DNA of 64,000 nt from the NCBI RefSeq assembly GCF_010731655.1, contig NZ_AP022619.1, forward strand, positions 5,828,001 to 5,892,000, given 5' to 3'. This document shows positions 8,726 to 16,043 of the stretch, piece by piece; position 1 is the first letter of the stretch, and every line of letters starts with the position of its first letter. Both the position numbers and the translations under genes were made by a program. This stretch comes from Mycobacterium paraseoulense. Lineage in GTDB: Bacteria > Actinomycetota > Actinomycetes > Mycobacteriales > Mycobacteriaceae. The notes under the pieces are model-generated. The model was not told the origin of the DNA, did no database searches, and saw only the letters and a program-made list of their open reading frames with translations.

Positions 8726-9664
8726 ATGCCTCACGAACATCACCAGTGGCTTGCGGACTTGAACAGGTCGATCGTGGAATCGCACGAGCGCGATCAGGAG
8801 ATAGCTCGCCGGCAAGGCCAGCGGACGGGGCACCGTGTCGAGTCACGCTGGGATGAGGTCTTGCGCGACTGGCTGCCGCCGCAGTATGAGATTGGGAAGC
8901 GGAAGTACCTGCTACTCGAAACCGAGGATGGCCCACCGCTTACGCAGGAAACTGACCTGGTCGTCTTCCATCCGCACTACCCAGAGAAGTTGCGGGTCAA
9001 AGAGTCCGTTCTCGCATCGGGCGTCGCAGCAGCATTCAGTTCTCGGCGCACGGTCGATCGTCAGGACATCAAAAATGCATACGAAGAGGCGATAATTCTT
9101 CGCCGCGGGATGGAGATACGGGATGCGACCAAAGAGAAGGATTACTTGGTGCCGCCTGTGTTCTTTGGACTGCTGGGCGAATCCCACGAGTGGAAGGCTC
9201 CGGGTAGCGATCCGAAAGAAAATATAAAGTCGGCCACAACTGATTTCGATCGCGATCTGGTCATGTCTCCACGCGAAGGGCTTGATTTTATCTGCATTGC
9301 TGACCTTGGAGCTTGGAGTCGCTTGTCCATCGTCGTAACCGAGAGGTTTCTACGAGAAAATCAACAGCTCGCCCCCTGGCTAGGGTTTGCCAGCGGAACA
9401 TCGGGTATCGAATCTCTCGTCGTGACCGGCCTTCGTCACGATTACCAACAACAAAATCTGTCCCCTCTGACCAACTTCGTCGGCTCGCTGTGGGGAAAGC
9501 TGGCTATCAACGATCCGACACTTAAGCCCTTCGCGGACGGACTTCGCATTACGAACACCACTGACGCACTAGGTAGTTTTCCGATGCGCTCATTCAGATT
9601 CGCCGACATGGCTACTCCGGAGATCGCTGCTCGATACCGGAATCACGGAAACTACCACTACTGA
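8726..9664 (+). CDS. DUF6602-like protein, possible nuclease fold
   Basis: 312 residues from ATG 8726, behind a weak GAAGG; the open frame runs further upstream but is not protein-like there. The N-terminal helix MPHEHHQWLADLNRSIVES is followed by HRVESRWDEVLRDWLPPQYEIGKRKYLL, then TQETDLVVFHPHYPEKL, the pattern DUF6602 proteins show around a PD-(D/E)xK-like core. The usual EVK is replaced by LASGVAAAF, so catalysis is doubtful. A second half contains DFICIADLGAWSRLSIVV. Related proteins are often found near phage-defence or mobile genes. The family call is from memory and moderate. Confidence 0.6.
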   Translation: MPHEHHQWLADLNRSIVESHERDQEIARRQGQRTGHRVESRWDEVLRDWLPPQYEIGKRKYLLLETEDGPPLTQETDLVVFHPHYPEKLRVKESVLASGVAAAFSSRRTVDRQDIKNAYEEAIILRRGMEIRDATKEKDYLVPPVFFGLLGESHEWKAPGSDPKENIKSATTDFDRDLVMSPREGLDFICIADLGAWSRLSIVVTERFLRENQQLAPWLGFASGTSGIESLVVTGLRHDYQQQNLSPLTNFVGSLWGKLAINDPTLKPFADGLRITNTTDALGSFPMRSFRFADMATPEIAARYRNHGNYHY

Positions 9665-9769
9665 CCCGGGGTCGGCGTCCCTTATCTAGTCGATCTACGT
9701 AGCGGCGTACAGCTGAGATAGACTGTCTCCCAACCTATTTCGCCCTGACTTTGACGGCGCGTCAAAGAT
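9665..9769. other. short gap before comM relic
   Basis: About 105 bases after the DUF6602-like gene with no gene or hairpin that I can support. Similarity to the comM AAA+ domain begins near 9770. Confidence 0.35.
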
Positions 9770-10081
9770 GTGGGGTGGTGTTGGAACTCGAATGCGCCGG
9801 GATCAGCCGCCAGTGCGCTGGAGGCCTTGCGAACTCCGTTGGAAGACGCGGAGATTCGTCTCGACCGCCGCGATGGGGTGGCCTGTTACCAGGCCCGGTT
9901 CCAGCTGGTGTTGGCGGCCAACCTGTGTCCATGCGCGCCCGCCGATCCGCAGGACTGCATCTGTGCGGCGGCCAAGCGTCGCTACTTGGGCAAGCTGCCC
10001 GGGCCGTTGCTCGACCGAGTGGACCTGCGGGTCCAGATGCATTCGGTGCGCGCGGGCGCGTTCTCGGGCACCGAACTCTGA
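9770..10081 (+). pseudogene. internal fragment of a diverged comM
   Basis: Translation from about 9790 (ALEALRTPLEDAEIRLDRRDG to VRAGAFSGTE) aligns with residues 312-400 of the intact ComM at roughly 90 percent. One residue is missing from the AAAVKRR stretch and the Walker B motif upstream is scrambled. It has no start, no Walker A and a stop soon after the homology ends. Its nucleotide divergence from the intact copy is far greater than that of the 1.24-kb repeats, so it is an older relic or came from another strain. Confidence 0.85.
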
Positions 10082-10458
10082 AGTGACCAAGGGGAAGTCG
10101 AGGTTGCGTAGCCCACCGCGTACCGTCGCATAGTCACCGAAGTCCGCCTGCTGCGGCTTCGCCCTCGAAATCTCGACTTCCACACTCTTGGAAGGTCGTA
10201 AGCCTGCGTGAATGCGTAGCGCATTCGCGGCCGCGTGCCACCCGGCGGTCGAATATGACGTGATCATCCGGCCACAGAGATGCGAGCAGTGCTGTTGTTG
10301 CGGTAGTAACGTTGCTAGCAGCGTCGCGCCCATTCCCTAGTGCTCATGTTGTATTCGCAGGGGGCTTACCAAATTTTCCCTTGACATGTCAAGCGGCTGG
10401 CGGATAACGTGCGAACCTGAATCTCTGATTGATCGGTTAACTCCGCGTAGGAGGCCGT
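10082..10458. other. leader region of the radical SAM cluster
   Basis: About 375 bases without a gene. GGAAGTCGAG (10093-10102) and CTCGACTTCC (10172-10181) form a perfect 10-base inverted repeat 69 bases apart, and AAGTCGAGGTT (10095-10105) recurs inside the peptide gene at 10469-10479. The region ends in the promoter at 10381-10408. A long leader with an inverted repeat could carry regulation, but no known riboswitch was recognised. Confidence 0.45.
10381..10408 (+). promoter_or_regulatory. sigma70-type promoter with palindromic -35
   Basis: A consensus -35 TTGACA (10381-10386), a 16-base spacer and GATAAC (10403-10408) make a good housekeeping promoter about 50 bases upstream of the peptide gene. 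The -35 is half of the perfect 12-base palindrome TTGACATGTCAA (10381-10392), so a dimeric repressor bound there would block the polymerase. The operator role is inferred. Confidence 0.6.
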
Positions 10459-10662
10459 ATGCCACAACAAGTCGAGGTTACAGCCACGGGGTCCAACACG
10501 TTGACCATCAGACTGCCCGATGGAATCTCCGTCCCGGAGGGCCAGCCTGTTCCACCTGAGGTTCTTGAGATGGTCGTCGCTTTCTACCGGCTCCAAAGCC
10601 AGGAGGGCGCGGAAGAACCGGCCCGATGGTGCGTCGGCGGTTGCCAAGGCCAGATTGGTTAG
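10459..10662 (+). CDS. candidate RiPP precursor peptide, 67 residues
   Basis: ATG 10459 follows the strongest ribosome-binding site of the block (AGGAGG, six bases upstream). Residues 1-50 look like a leader: a beta-like start EVTATGSNTLTIRLPDG, then Pro-rich VPEGQPVPPEVLEMVVAFYRL. The end, EEPARWCVGGCQGQIG, has the only two Cys (58 and 62), next to Trp57 and surrounded by Gly, as expected of a radical-SAM-modified core. The first radical SAM gene overlaps its 3' end or starts just after it. No known precursor family is recognised. It could instead be a small scaffold protein, but size, position and Cys tail favour a substrate. Confidence 0.65.
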   Translation: MPQQVEVTATGSNTLTIRLPDGISVPEGQPVPPEVLEMVVAFYRLQSQEGAEEPARWCVGGCQGQIG

Positions 10663-11594
10663 AACGTAGCCGAGTGCTCCGCATCCAAAGCCTCACGATT
10701 CTCTCCACACTCCGTTGCAACGCGCGCTGCGCACACTGCGTCACGGATTCGTCACCGGAGCGTGGCGAGAGCCTATCGCGGTCGGTGGCCGAACAAGCCG
10801 CGCGTGAAGCGGCCGCTGCTGGATGGAACGTTAATGTGTCAGGCGGCGAGCCGATGATCGACCCGGGCACAGTTGAATTGGTAGCGCGTGCAGCGAAGCC
10901 GTTCGGTGTCTCGGTCGCGGTGGCGACCAACGGCTTCTGGGCGAAGTCAGACGCAGTTGCTACCAAGCGCGTCGCGCGCCTCAAAGATGCAGGGGTCGAC
11001 ACGCTTCTGCTTAGTCTGGATTATTTCCACCTCCCGTATGTGAGCGAGGCGCAGGTGCTGGCGGCCGCACGAGCAGCGGCCACGCTGGGAATGCGTTGCC
11101 AAGTCGCAATCACCCGGCGACCAGGCACCGACAACGACGCGCTCGCCGCGAGGGCGGGAGCCATCGCGGGCGTTGCAGTGAAGATACACGGCGTCTCGCA
11201 AGTCGGCCGCGCTGAGGGCCTAGACGCTTCGGCGTTCGACTTCACCGGCCATATGCGCCCGTGCCCCGTCATCGGGCAGTTGGCACTGACGCCGGACGGC
11301 CACCTATACGCATGTTGCGCGGCCTCGATCCGCTTCGGTCATGACAGCCCGTTGTGCGGGGGGACCTATGAGGCGGGTGCCCTACGGCGCTTCGCCGATC
11401 AGCTGGGCGCTCTGCCCTTTTTCCAGGACATACAAAGCGCTGGCCCGCTGGCGGCGGCGTTGAATGAGATGGGGCGAACGCGCTTGTTTGCATTCGCCCC
11501 TAAGGCTCGTTATACCGACCCCTGCAGCGCTTGCCGCGACGTCTGTCGCGCTTACACCGCTGCTGAAACTGCGAGGGTGGAGGCTCAGACATGA
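10626..11594 (+). CDS. radical SAM enzyme 1 of the candidate RiPP cluster
   Basis: 322 residues from ATG 10626, which overlaps the peptide gene by 37 bases; a GTG at 10674 just after the peptide stop is an alternative start. The cluster motif is C31-x3-C35-x2-C38 (CNARCAHC), followed by SGGEP (residues 73-77) for SAM binding. The C-terminal part has extra Cys (213, 230, 231, 244, and C300-x2-C303-x3-C307), as in SPASM/twitch domains that hold auxiliary Fe-S clusters. Such enzymes usually make thioether or C-C crosslinks in peptides. The stop overlaps the next start (ATGA), so expression of the two enzymes is coupled. Confidence 0.85.
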   Translation: MVRRRLPRPDWLERSRVLRIQSLTILSTLRCNARCAHCVTDSSPERGESLSRSVAEQAAREAAAAGWNVNVSGGEPMIDPGTVELVARAAKPFGVSVAVATNGFWAKSDAVATKRVARLKDAGVDTLLLSLDYFHLPYVSEAQVLAAARAAATLGMRCQVAITRRPGTDNDALAARAGAIAGVAVKIHGVSQVGRAEGLDASAFDFTGHMRPCPVIGQLALTPDGHLYACCAASIRFGHDSPLCGGTYEAGALRRFADQLGALPFFQDIQSAGPLAAALNEMGRTRLFAFAPKARYTDPCSACRDVCRAYTAAETARVEAQT

Positions 11595-12982
11595 AGCGTT
11601 CCGACTATGTCCAAGAGTTCTCGTCGGGCTCTGCAGTGGTCCTAACGAACCTCCTCTGGCGCACCTTCGCGCGATTGACGCCTGCCGAGGCGGAAATCTG
11701 GCGCGGCAGTGACAACTTCGCTGCCTTTCCAGACAGCATGCGCGCCAGCCTCCTCGACAACAAGATGCTCATTGACGACGGCTTCGACGAGCTGAGCTTC
11801 ATCCAACGTAAGTACGACGACGGCCGATTCTCACCGAAGGTGCTAGGCCTGACGATTGCGCCAACGATCGATTGCAACTTCGGCTGCGCCTACTGCTATG
11901 AGGACAAGCGGCCAGGCCGAATGACGGCTGAGGTCGAGCAGCACGTAGTCGACTACGTCGAGCGGACACTTCCGGGCAAGACATCTTTCTCAGTGACTTG
12001 GTATGGCGGCGAGCCTCTGATGTGTAAGGAGACAATCTGCCGGCTGAGCCGGGAATTCATCCGGATTTCGGACGCTAACGGGGCAAGCTATGAGGCCTTC
12101 ATGGTCACGAACGGCTGGATCTTGACCGAGGAGGTGGCGGCCGAACTCGCTAACCTCGGGCACTGGGCGAACATCCAGTTTACGATCGACGGCTTCCGTG
12201 CCGACCATGACGCCAAGCGCCCAACGAAGGCCGGGATGCCAACCTTTGACCGCGTGTGCGGCAATCTGATTCACGCTTCGAGCGTCCTACCGGTGACGCT
12301 GCGGATGAACGTAGACTTGATAAACCCCGACGGCTGCCACAAATTGCTCGACCATCTAGCCGCTTCCGGCGCGGCGGCGCGCATTCGTGTCTACTTTGCG
12401 CCGATCCACCCGTTTGGCAAGGGCTGCCGGGATATCGCCGAAGCGAAGACGGTCAAGGTTGGCACCAACCGCGACTTCGCGCGCATCGAGCTCGACTTGA
12501 TCACCCACGCGGAGGCGCTGGGCTTCCGTACTGCTGCTCCGTTCAAGCAGCCTTGGCTGCAGCAGTGTCAGGCTGTCAGCTCACATTCCTACGTTGTTGA
12601 GCCAGACGGTTCGCTTCAGCGCTGCTGGATCGAGGTTGGCGAGGATGACAAGCGCATCGGCCATATAACTTCCGCGGTCAACGTGGCTAGTCCCGAGAAC
12701 ATGCGCTGGATGCGATTCGACCCCACGCGCAACGACCCCTGCAAGAGTTGTCCGGTCCTACCCGTGTGCTTCGGCAGCTGTCCGCACCGCCACGTGGACG
12801 GGGCGCCAGAGGAGTTCACCTGCAACCAGATCCGCTGGAACGTCAAAGACCGTGTCCGTATGGAGTACCAGAAAACACATCCCGAGGACATCGACGAATT
12901 GGCACTTCCGATGGCACCCCCCTCGCAGCCTGGGACGACTGCGTTCGTGCCACTGTCCGCGATCTCGGTGATCCGGAGCTAA
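11591..12982 (+). CDS. radical SAM/SPASM enzyme 2 of the candidate RiPP cluster
   Basis: 463 residues. About 85 N-terminal residues precede the radical SAM core, C95-x3-C99-x2-C102 (CNFGCAYCYE) with WYGGEP at 137-142. The SPASM domain holds C326, C345, C384, C387, C393, C397 and C411 (PCKSCPVLPVCFGSCPHR), enough for two auxiliary 4Fe-4S clusters. This architecture is that of peptide-modifying maturases (sactipeptide, ranthipeptide and anSME-like enzymes). The N-terminal extension (SAVVLTNLLWRTFARLTPAEAEIW) resembles the start seen in other SPASM maturases and may bind the leader. The frame overlaps radical SAM enzyme 1 by four bases. Confidence 0.87.
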   Translation: MKRSDYVQEFSSGSAVVLTNLLWRTFARLTPAEAEIWRGSDNFAAFPDSMRASLLDNKMLIDDGFDELSFIQRKYDDGRFSPKVLGLTIAPTIDCNFGCAYCYEDKRPGRMTAEVEQHVVDYVERTLPGKTSFSVTWYGGEPLMCKETICRLSREFIRISDANGASYEAFMVTNGWILTEEVAAELANLGHWANIQFTIDGFRADHDAKRPTKAGMPTFDRVCGNLIHASSVLPVTLRMNVDLINPDGCHKLLDHLAASGAAARIRVYFAPIHPFGKGCRDIAEAKTVKVGTNRDFARIELDLITHAEALGFRTAAPFKQPWLQQCQAVSSHSYVVEPDGSLQRCWIEVGEDDKRIGHITSAVNVASPENMRWMRFDPTRNDPCKSCPVLPVCFGSCPHRHVDGAPEEFTCNQIRWNVKDRVRMEYQKTHPEDIDELALPMAPPSQPGTTAFVPLSAISVIRS

Positions 12983-12994
12983 GCGCGGCCAGCG

Positions 12995-14125
12995 TTGGAC
13001 GATACCGCACAACGGGAAGTCCTGAGCTTCTACTACCGGAGCTTTGCCAACGACATCGGACTGCTCACGGGACGTGACCTACGGGACTCGGACGTGGCCG
13101 AAGGCCCGCCGATGGAGATCGCCGACCTCTCCGGCGAACCGCTGTTCAAGGACTTCCAGATCACCGATGGGCACGGCAAGCACATCGGCGTCATTCGTAG
13201 CTCCGCGCGCGACGGCAGCTTCGCGGTCGTCGACTCGATCATGATCGGAGCGCTCCCTATCGATGGCCCAACGATGACAGCGGCGGTGATTGAGCAGGCG
13301 CGCAACGACTTTCCAGGTGCAAGCGTCAGTGCTGACATGGTGGTCTGTTACGGCTATCCCCGAATAGGCGTCGCCGTCAAAGTCGCTCAGGCGAGCAATC
13401 TATTGTCGGTTGTCTATGACGTGTTCACCCTACATAAGGTACGGGCGTGGAAGGGCGACGCACTGCCCGAAGGCAGCGAGGCTGGAGACCGCGAGGGCGA
13501 GCCTTTCTACTCGTGTCTGGATCGAATACCTGAGGGCGCCGGCGAGACGAGCGAGGCGTGGGACCGTAGCCTGGCGTTCGCGCAAGAACGGTTGTCCTCA
13601 GCCAAGACCAAGCTCGCGCCGGAGGACATGCCATCAATCCGTGGCTCGTTGCTTCCGGTGGAACTGATTGCGCAGGAGACCCCTGTCTACTGCGCCGTGG
13701 CCTCTACAGTAATGATCTTGTCTTACCTCGGCTTCGGTCGGTTGGAGCAGCTCGACGTTGCGCGCGCGCTGGGCACCGGGCCGGCGGGGACGACCAACGG
13801 GGGCATGAAGGCGGGCCTAAACGCGCTGACAGCCGGAGCGTGGGGCGGCATGGTCGTCAGCAAGCCGACGTTCGAGTTACAGGTCGACTACCTTCAGCAT
13901 CTGTGGCCGGCGAAATCTGGTATTCCCGGCCACGCACGCGTGTTGCGGGGTTGGCGCGAGTACGTGTACCGAAAGGCACGCACGGGCGAGACGTCGCACC
14001 GGGAATCGTTCTACATTATCAATGACCCCTACCCAGTAGGGTCTGGTCAGATAGTACTTGAGAACACGGTTAAGCCGATCAGCGATTTCTACCAGAACAT
14101 GCTTAACCTAGCGCCGACGCCGTGA
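12995..14125 (+). CDS. C39-like cysteine peptidase of the candidate RiPP cluster
   Basis: TTG start at 12995, twelve bases after radical SAM enzyme 2; 376 residues. The C-terminal 150 residues show the papain/C39 arrangement: oxyanion Gln227 and Cys233 in AQETPVYCAVAST, His313 in GHARVLRGW, and Asp344 in IINDPYP. No membrane helices or ABC domain are present, so it is a soluble C39-like protease rather than a secretion transporter. The N-terminal 220 residues are an unfamiliar domain (FKDFQITDGHGKHIGVIRSSARDG) that may recognise the peptide. Expected role: cutting the leader from the modified peptide. Cleavage after a Gly-rich motif is not obvious in the peptide, so specificity is unknown. 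Confidence 0.75.
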   Translation: MDDTAQREVLSFYYRSFANDIGLLTGRDLRDSDVAEGPPMEIADLSGEPLFKDFQITDGHGKHIGVIRSSARDGSFAVVDSIMIGALPIDGPTMTAAVIEQARNDFPGASVSADMVVCYGYPRIGVAVKVAQASNLLSVVYDVFTLHKVRAWKGDALPEGSEAGDREGEPFYSCLDRIPEGAGETSEAWDRSLAFAQERLSSAKTKLAPEDMPSIRGSLLPVELIAQETPVYCAVASTVMILSYLGFGRLEQLDVARALGTGPAGTTNGGMKAGLNALTAGAWGGMVVSKPTFELQVDYLQHLWPAKSGIPGHARVLRGWREYVYRKARTGETSHRESFYIINDPYPVGSGQIVLENTVKPISDFYQNMLNLAPTP

Positions 14126-14203
14126 ACATTCCTCGTGCAGCGGTTATTTCAACACGGCTGAGCTGTCGCGATGAACAATCACGAAGGCCCGGGCACTCCC
14201 GGC

Positions 14204-14365
14204 CTACATACCTAAGTCAATCGAGTCGCCGAAGGTCAAGCCGTACTCGCGCTGCCCGTCCCACGCCATCTGCGAGTCATCATCAACAATCGGTACGTCC
14301 TGGTAGTTCCATGGAACTGCGGCCAACCAACTCGGGCGCGCTTGGTGCACTGTTAGATACACCAT
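14204..14365 (-). CDS. possible 53-residue peptide, antisense orientation
   Basis: In the 353-base gap between the peptidase and the hydrolase, a minus-strand frame from ATG 14365 encodes 53 residues. Its composition is natural for protein, not the Arg/Pro-rich type of shadows: PWNYQDVPIVDDDSQMAWDG and REYGLTFGDSIDLGM. A GGAAG lies seven bases upstream. It is acidic, with two Trp-containing segments. It could be a real small gene, an immunity or second substrate peptide, or the remnant of a larger gene. Confidence 0.3.
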   Translation of the reverse strand: MVYLTVHQARPSWLAAVPWNYQDVPIVDDDSQMAWDGQREYGLTFGDSIDLGM

Positions 14366-14478
14366 GCGAGAACTTCCACCGCTGCGGGTGTGCTTTCACG
14401 CCGGCACGGATTCTTCCAAGGCGGCTGGCCCCATCGACTCCGCGAGCTTTGTAAGCGACCTAGGGGAGTGGAAAAGAA

Positions 14479-15741
14479 TTGACGACGATCAACGGGCTCC
14501 GCTATTACGAAATCGATTTCAATGCCAATGGCGCGCTGAACACCGTGACCGGCAACGGCGACGGCGGGCTGCGGGCCGCTGTAGCCGCCGGGGGGATCAG
14601 CGATCTCTTTGTCCTTTCCCACGGCTGGAACAGCGGCGTCAACTCCGCCCGTGATCTCTATCGAGCGATGTTCGGCTTGTTGGCCAATCAACTGGGTGTG
14701 CACCGGTCCACCAGCGCAGCCGCCAGCATCTTCTGGCCGTCCCTCCTATTTCCTGAGGACGATCCGGCCACTGCTCCGCAGGCCCCCTCGACGGGGCTAC
14801 AGCTTGCCGCTGCGCTGGCCCCAGCATTCCCAGATAAGAAATGGCAGCTCGAGACACTCGGCAGTCTGCTAGACGAAAAGCCGCAAGAAGTGAAGAAACT
14901 TATCGAATTCCATTCTCTCGCGGCAGAACTCGTCACGACAGTCCCGCAGGGAAGCGAAGACTCCGGCGAATCAGCGTTTCTCACTGCCGATACCGTAACG
15001 GCCTTGGGCCAGGCTGCTGCGATGGCGCTACCCCCCGTTACCAAGGTCGAGGAGTCCGGGGGCCCATTCGCTGGACTCTGGTCCGGCGCAAGAGAATTGC
15101 TGCGCACTCTGAGCTACTACGAAATGAAGAACCGCGCTGGGGTTGTGGGCAAGAATGGGCTGGGTCCGCTGCTGGCCAGCCTCGCCGGCCCGCCCCGCAT
15201 TCACCTGTTGGGCCACAGCTTCGGCGCCCGTCTCGTCGCATATGCGCTCGCCGGTGTTCCTGAACGATTCACCGGATCGGCGAGCCCCATCAAGTCGGTG
15301 ACATTGATCCAAGGTGCCTTCTCGCACTTCACCTTTGCCTCACCGTTGCCGATCGATGCTGGCCGTTCTGGTGAACTCGCTGACCGAGGCGTCTGCGTTG
15401 ATGGGCCACTGCTGGCAACGTTCAGCGGTGCCGACAGAGCTCTCGGCTGGTGGTATCCGGCGGCGAGCATGCTTGCACGCCAAGATAGCCGACTCGCCTC
15501 AGAACTCGTGTACCGCTGGGGCGCTATGGGCCACGACGGCTATCAGCAATCTCCCACCCCGATCATCATGCCTTTGGCCGCGATGGGACAACCATATGAC
15601 TTTGCACGAGGCAGGTTCTATTCGCTCGATTCCAACGCCGTCATTAAGGCGAGGCAATCTGAGTTTGGGGGCGCGCACAGCGACATCCGCCACGCCGAGG
15701 TCGTATGGGCTGTGATTTCGGCAGCTGACCTCACCCGCTGA
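14479..15741 (+). CDS. alpha/beta hydrolase, lipase-like
   Basis: TTG start at 14479 with GGGGAG about ten bases upstream; 420 residues. The nucleophile elbow GHSFG places Ser247. LSHGWNSGVNSARDLYRAMF near residue 47 is the oxyanion-hole strand, and a late HAEVVW may supply the His. There is no signal peptide. The family resembles large cytoplasmic alpha/beta hydrolases of actinobacteria with unknown substrates. It follows the radical SAM genes on the same strand but after a 353-base gap, so it may be a separate unit. Possible roles are modification or detoxification of the peptide product, or an unrelated effector. Confidence 0.65.
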   Translation: MTTINGLRYYEIDFNANGALNTVTGNGDGGLRAAVAAGGISDLFVLSHGWNSGVNSARDLYRAMFGLLANQLGVHRSTSAAASIFWPSLLFPEDDPATAPQAPSTGLQLAAALAPAFPDKKWQLETLGSLLDEKPQEVKKLIEFHSLAAELVTTVPQGSEDSGESAFLTADTVTALGQAAAMALPPVTKVEESGGPFAGLWSGARELLRTLSYYEMKNRAGVVGKNGLGPLLASLAGPPRIHLLGHSFGARLVAYALAGVPERFTGSASPIKSVTLIQGAFSHFTFASPLPIDAGRSGELADRGVCVDGPLLATFSGADRALGWWYPAASMLARQDSRLASELVYRWGAMGHDGYQQSPTPIIMPLAAMGQPYDFARGRFYSLDSNAVIKARQSEFGGAHSDIRHAEVVWAVISAADLTR

Positions 15742-15925
15742 CGACTCGGGCCGGACGCATCGGACGCGCGATCTACACCCGGGATGCTCTCGGTTCAGGA
15801 GAGCGAACCTTCTGTGGCGTAACGCACGTGGGGCACCGGTCCGCCGTGGCAATCCTGGCCCCCTATGCCATGTCATAGACCGATCCCTATCTTCGGGGAC
15901 AAAGAGTTCTGCTAGACCGGTGTCC
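15742..15925. other. gap before second comM relic
   Basis: About 180 bases. CTCTCGGTTCAGGAGAG forms a small hairpin near 15789. No gene is supported. Confidence 0.3.
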
Positions 15926-16028
15926 ATGCGGTCGCGTGGAGCCTGACCGACCTGGCCGGCGGCTAATCGCCCGGCCCCGAGGAGGTCGGGGCCGCGCTCA
16001 GCTTCCGGCAACCGGGGGCGCAGCGATG
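15926..16028 (+). pseudogene. 3' end of a diverged comM
   Basis: The codons for VAWSLTDLAGG, then SPGPEEVGAALSFRQPGAQR and the natural stop align with the last 33 residues of the intact ComM. An in-frame TAA replaces the Val after LAGG. Compared with the intact gene, the roughly 210 bases between this piece and the relic at 9770-10081 are absent and the peptide/radical SAM/peptidase/hydrolase genes stand in their place. Confidence 0.85.
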
Positions 16029-16043
16029 ACCGGCGGCCTCGGT

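Noticed and set aside
14364..14654. 96-codon plus-strand frame upstream of the hydrolase
   Set aside because: It overlaps the hydrolase start in another frame and its second half is Arg-rich shadow sequence.
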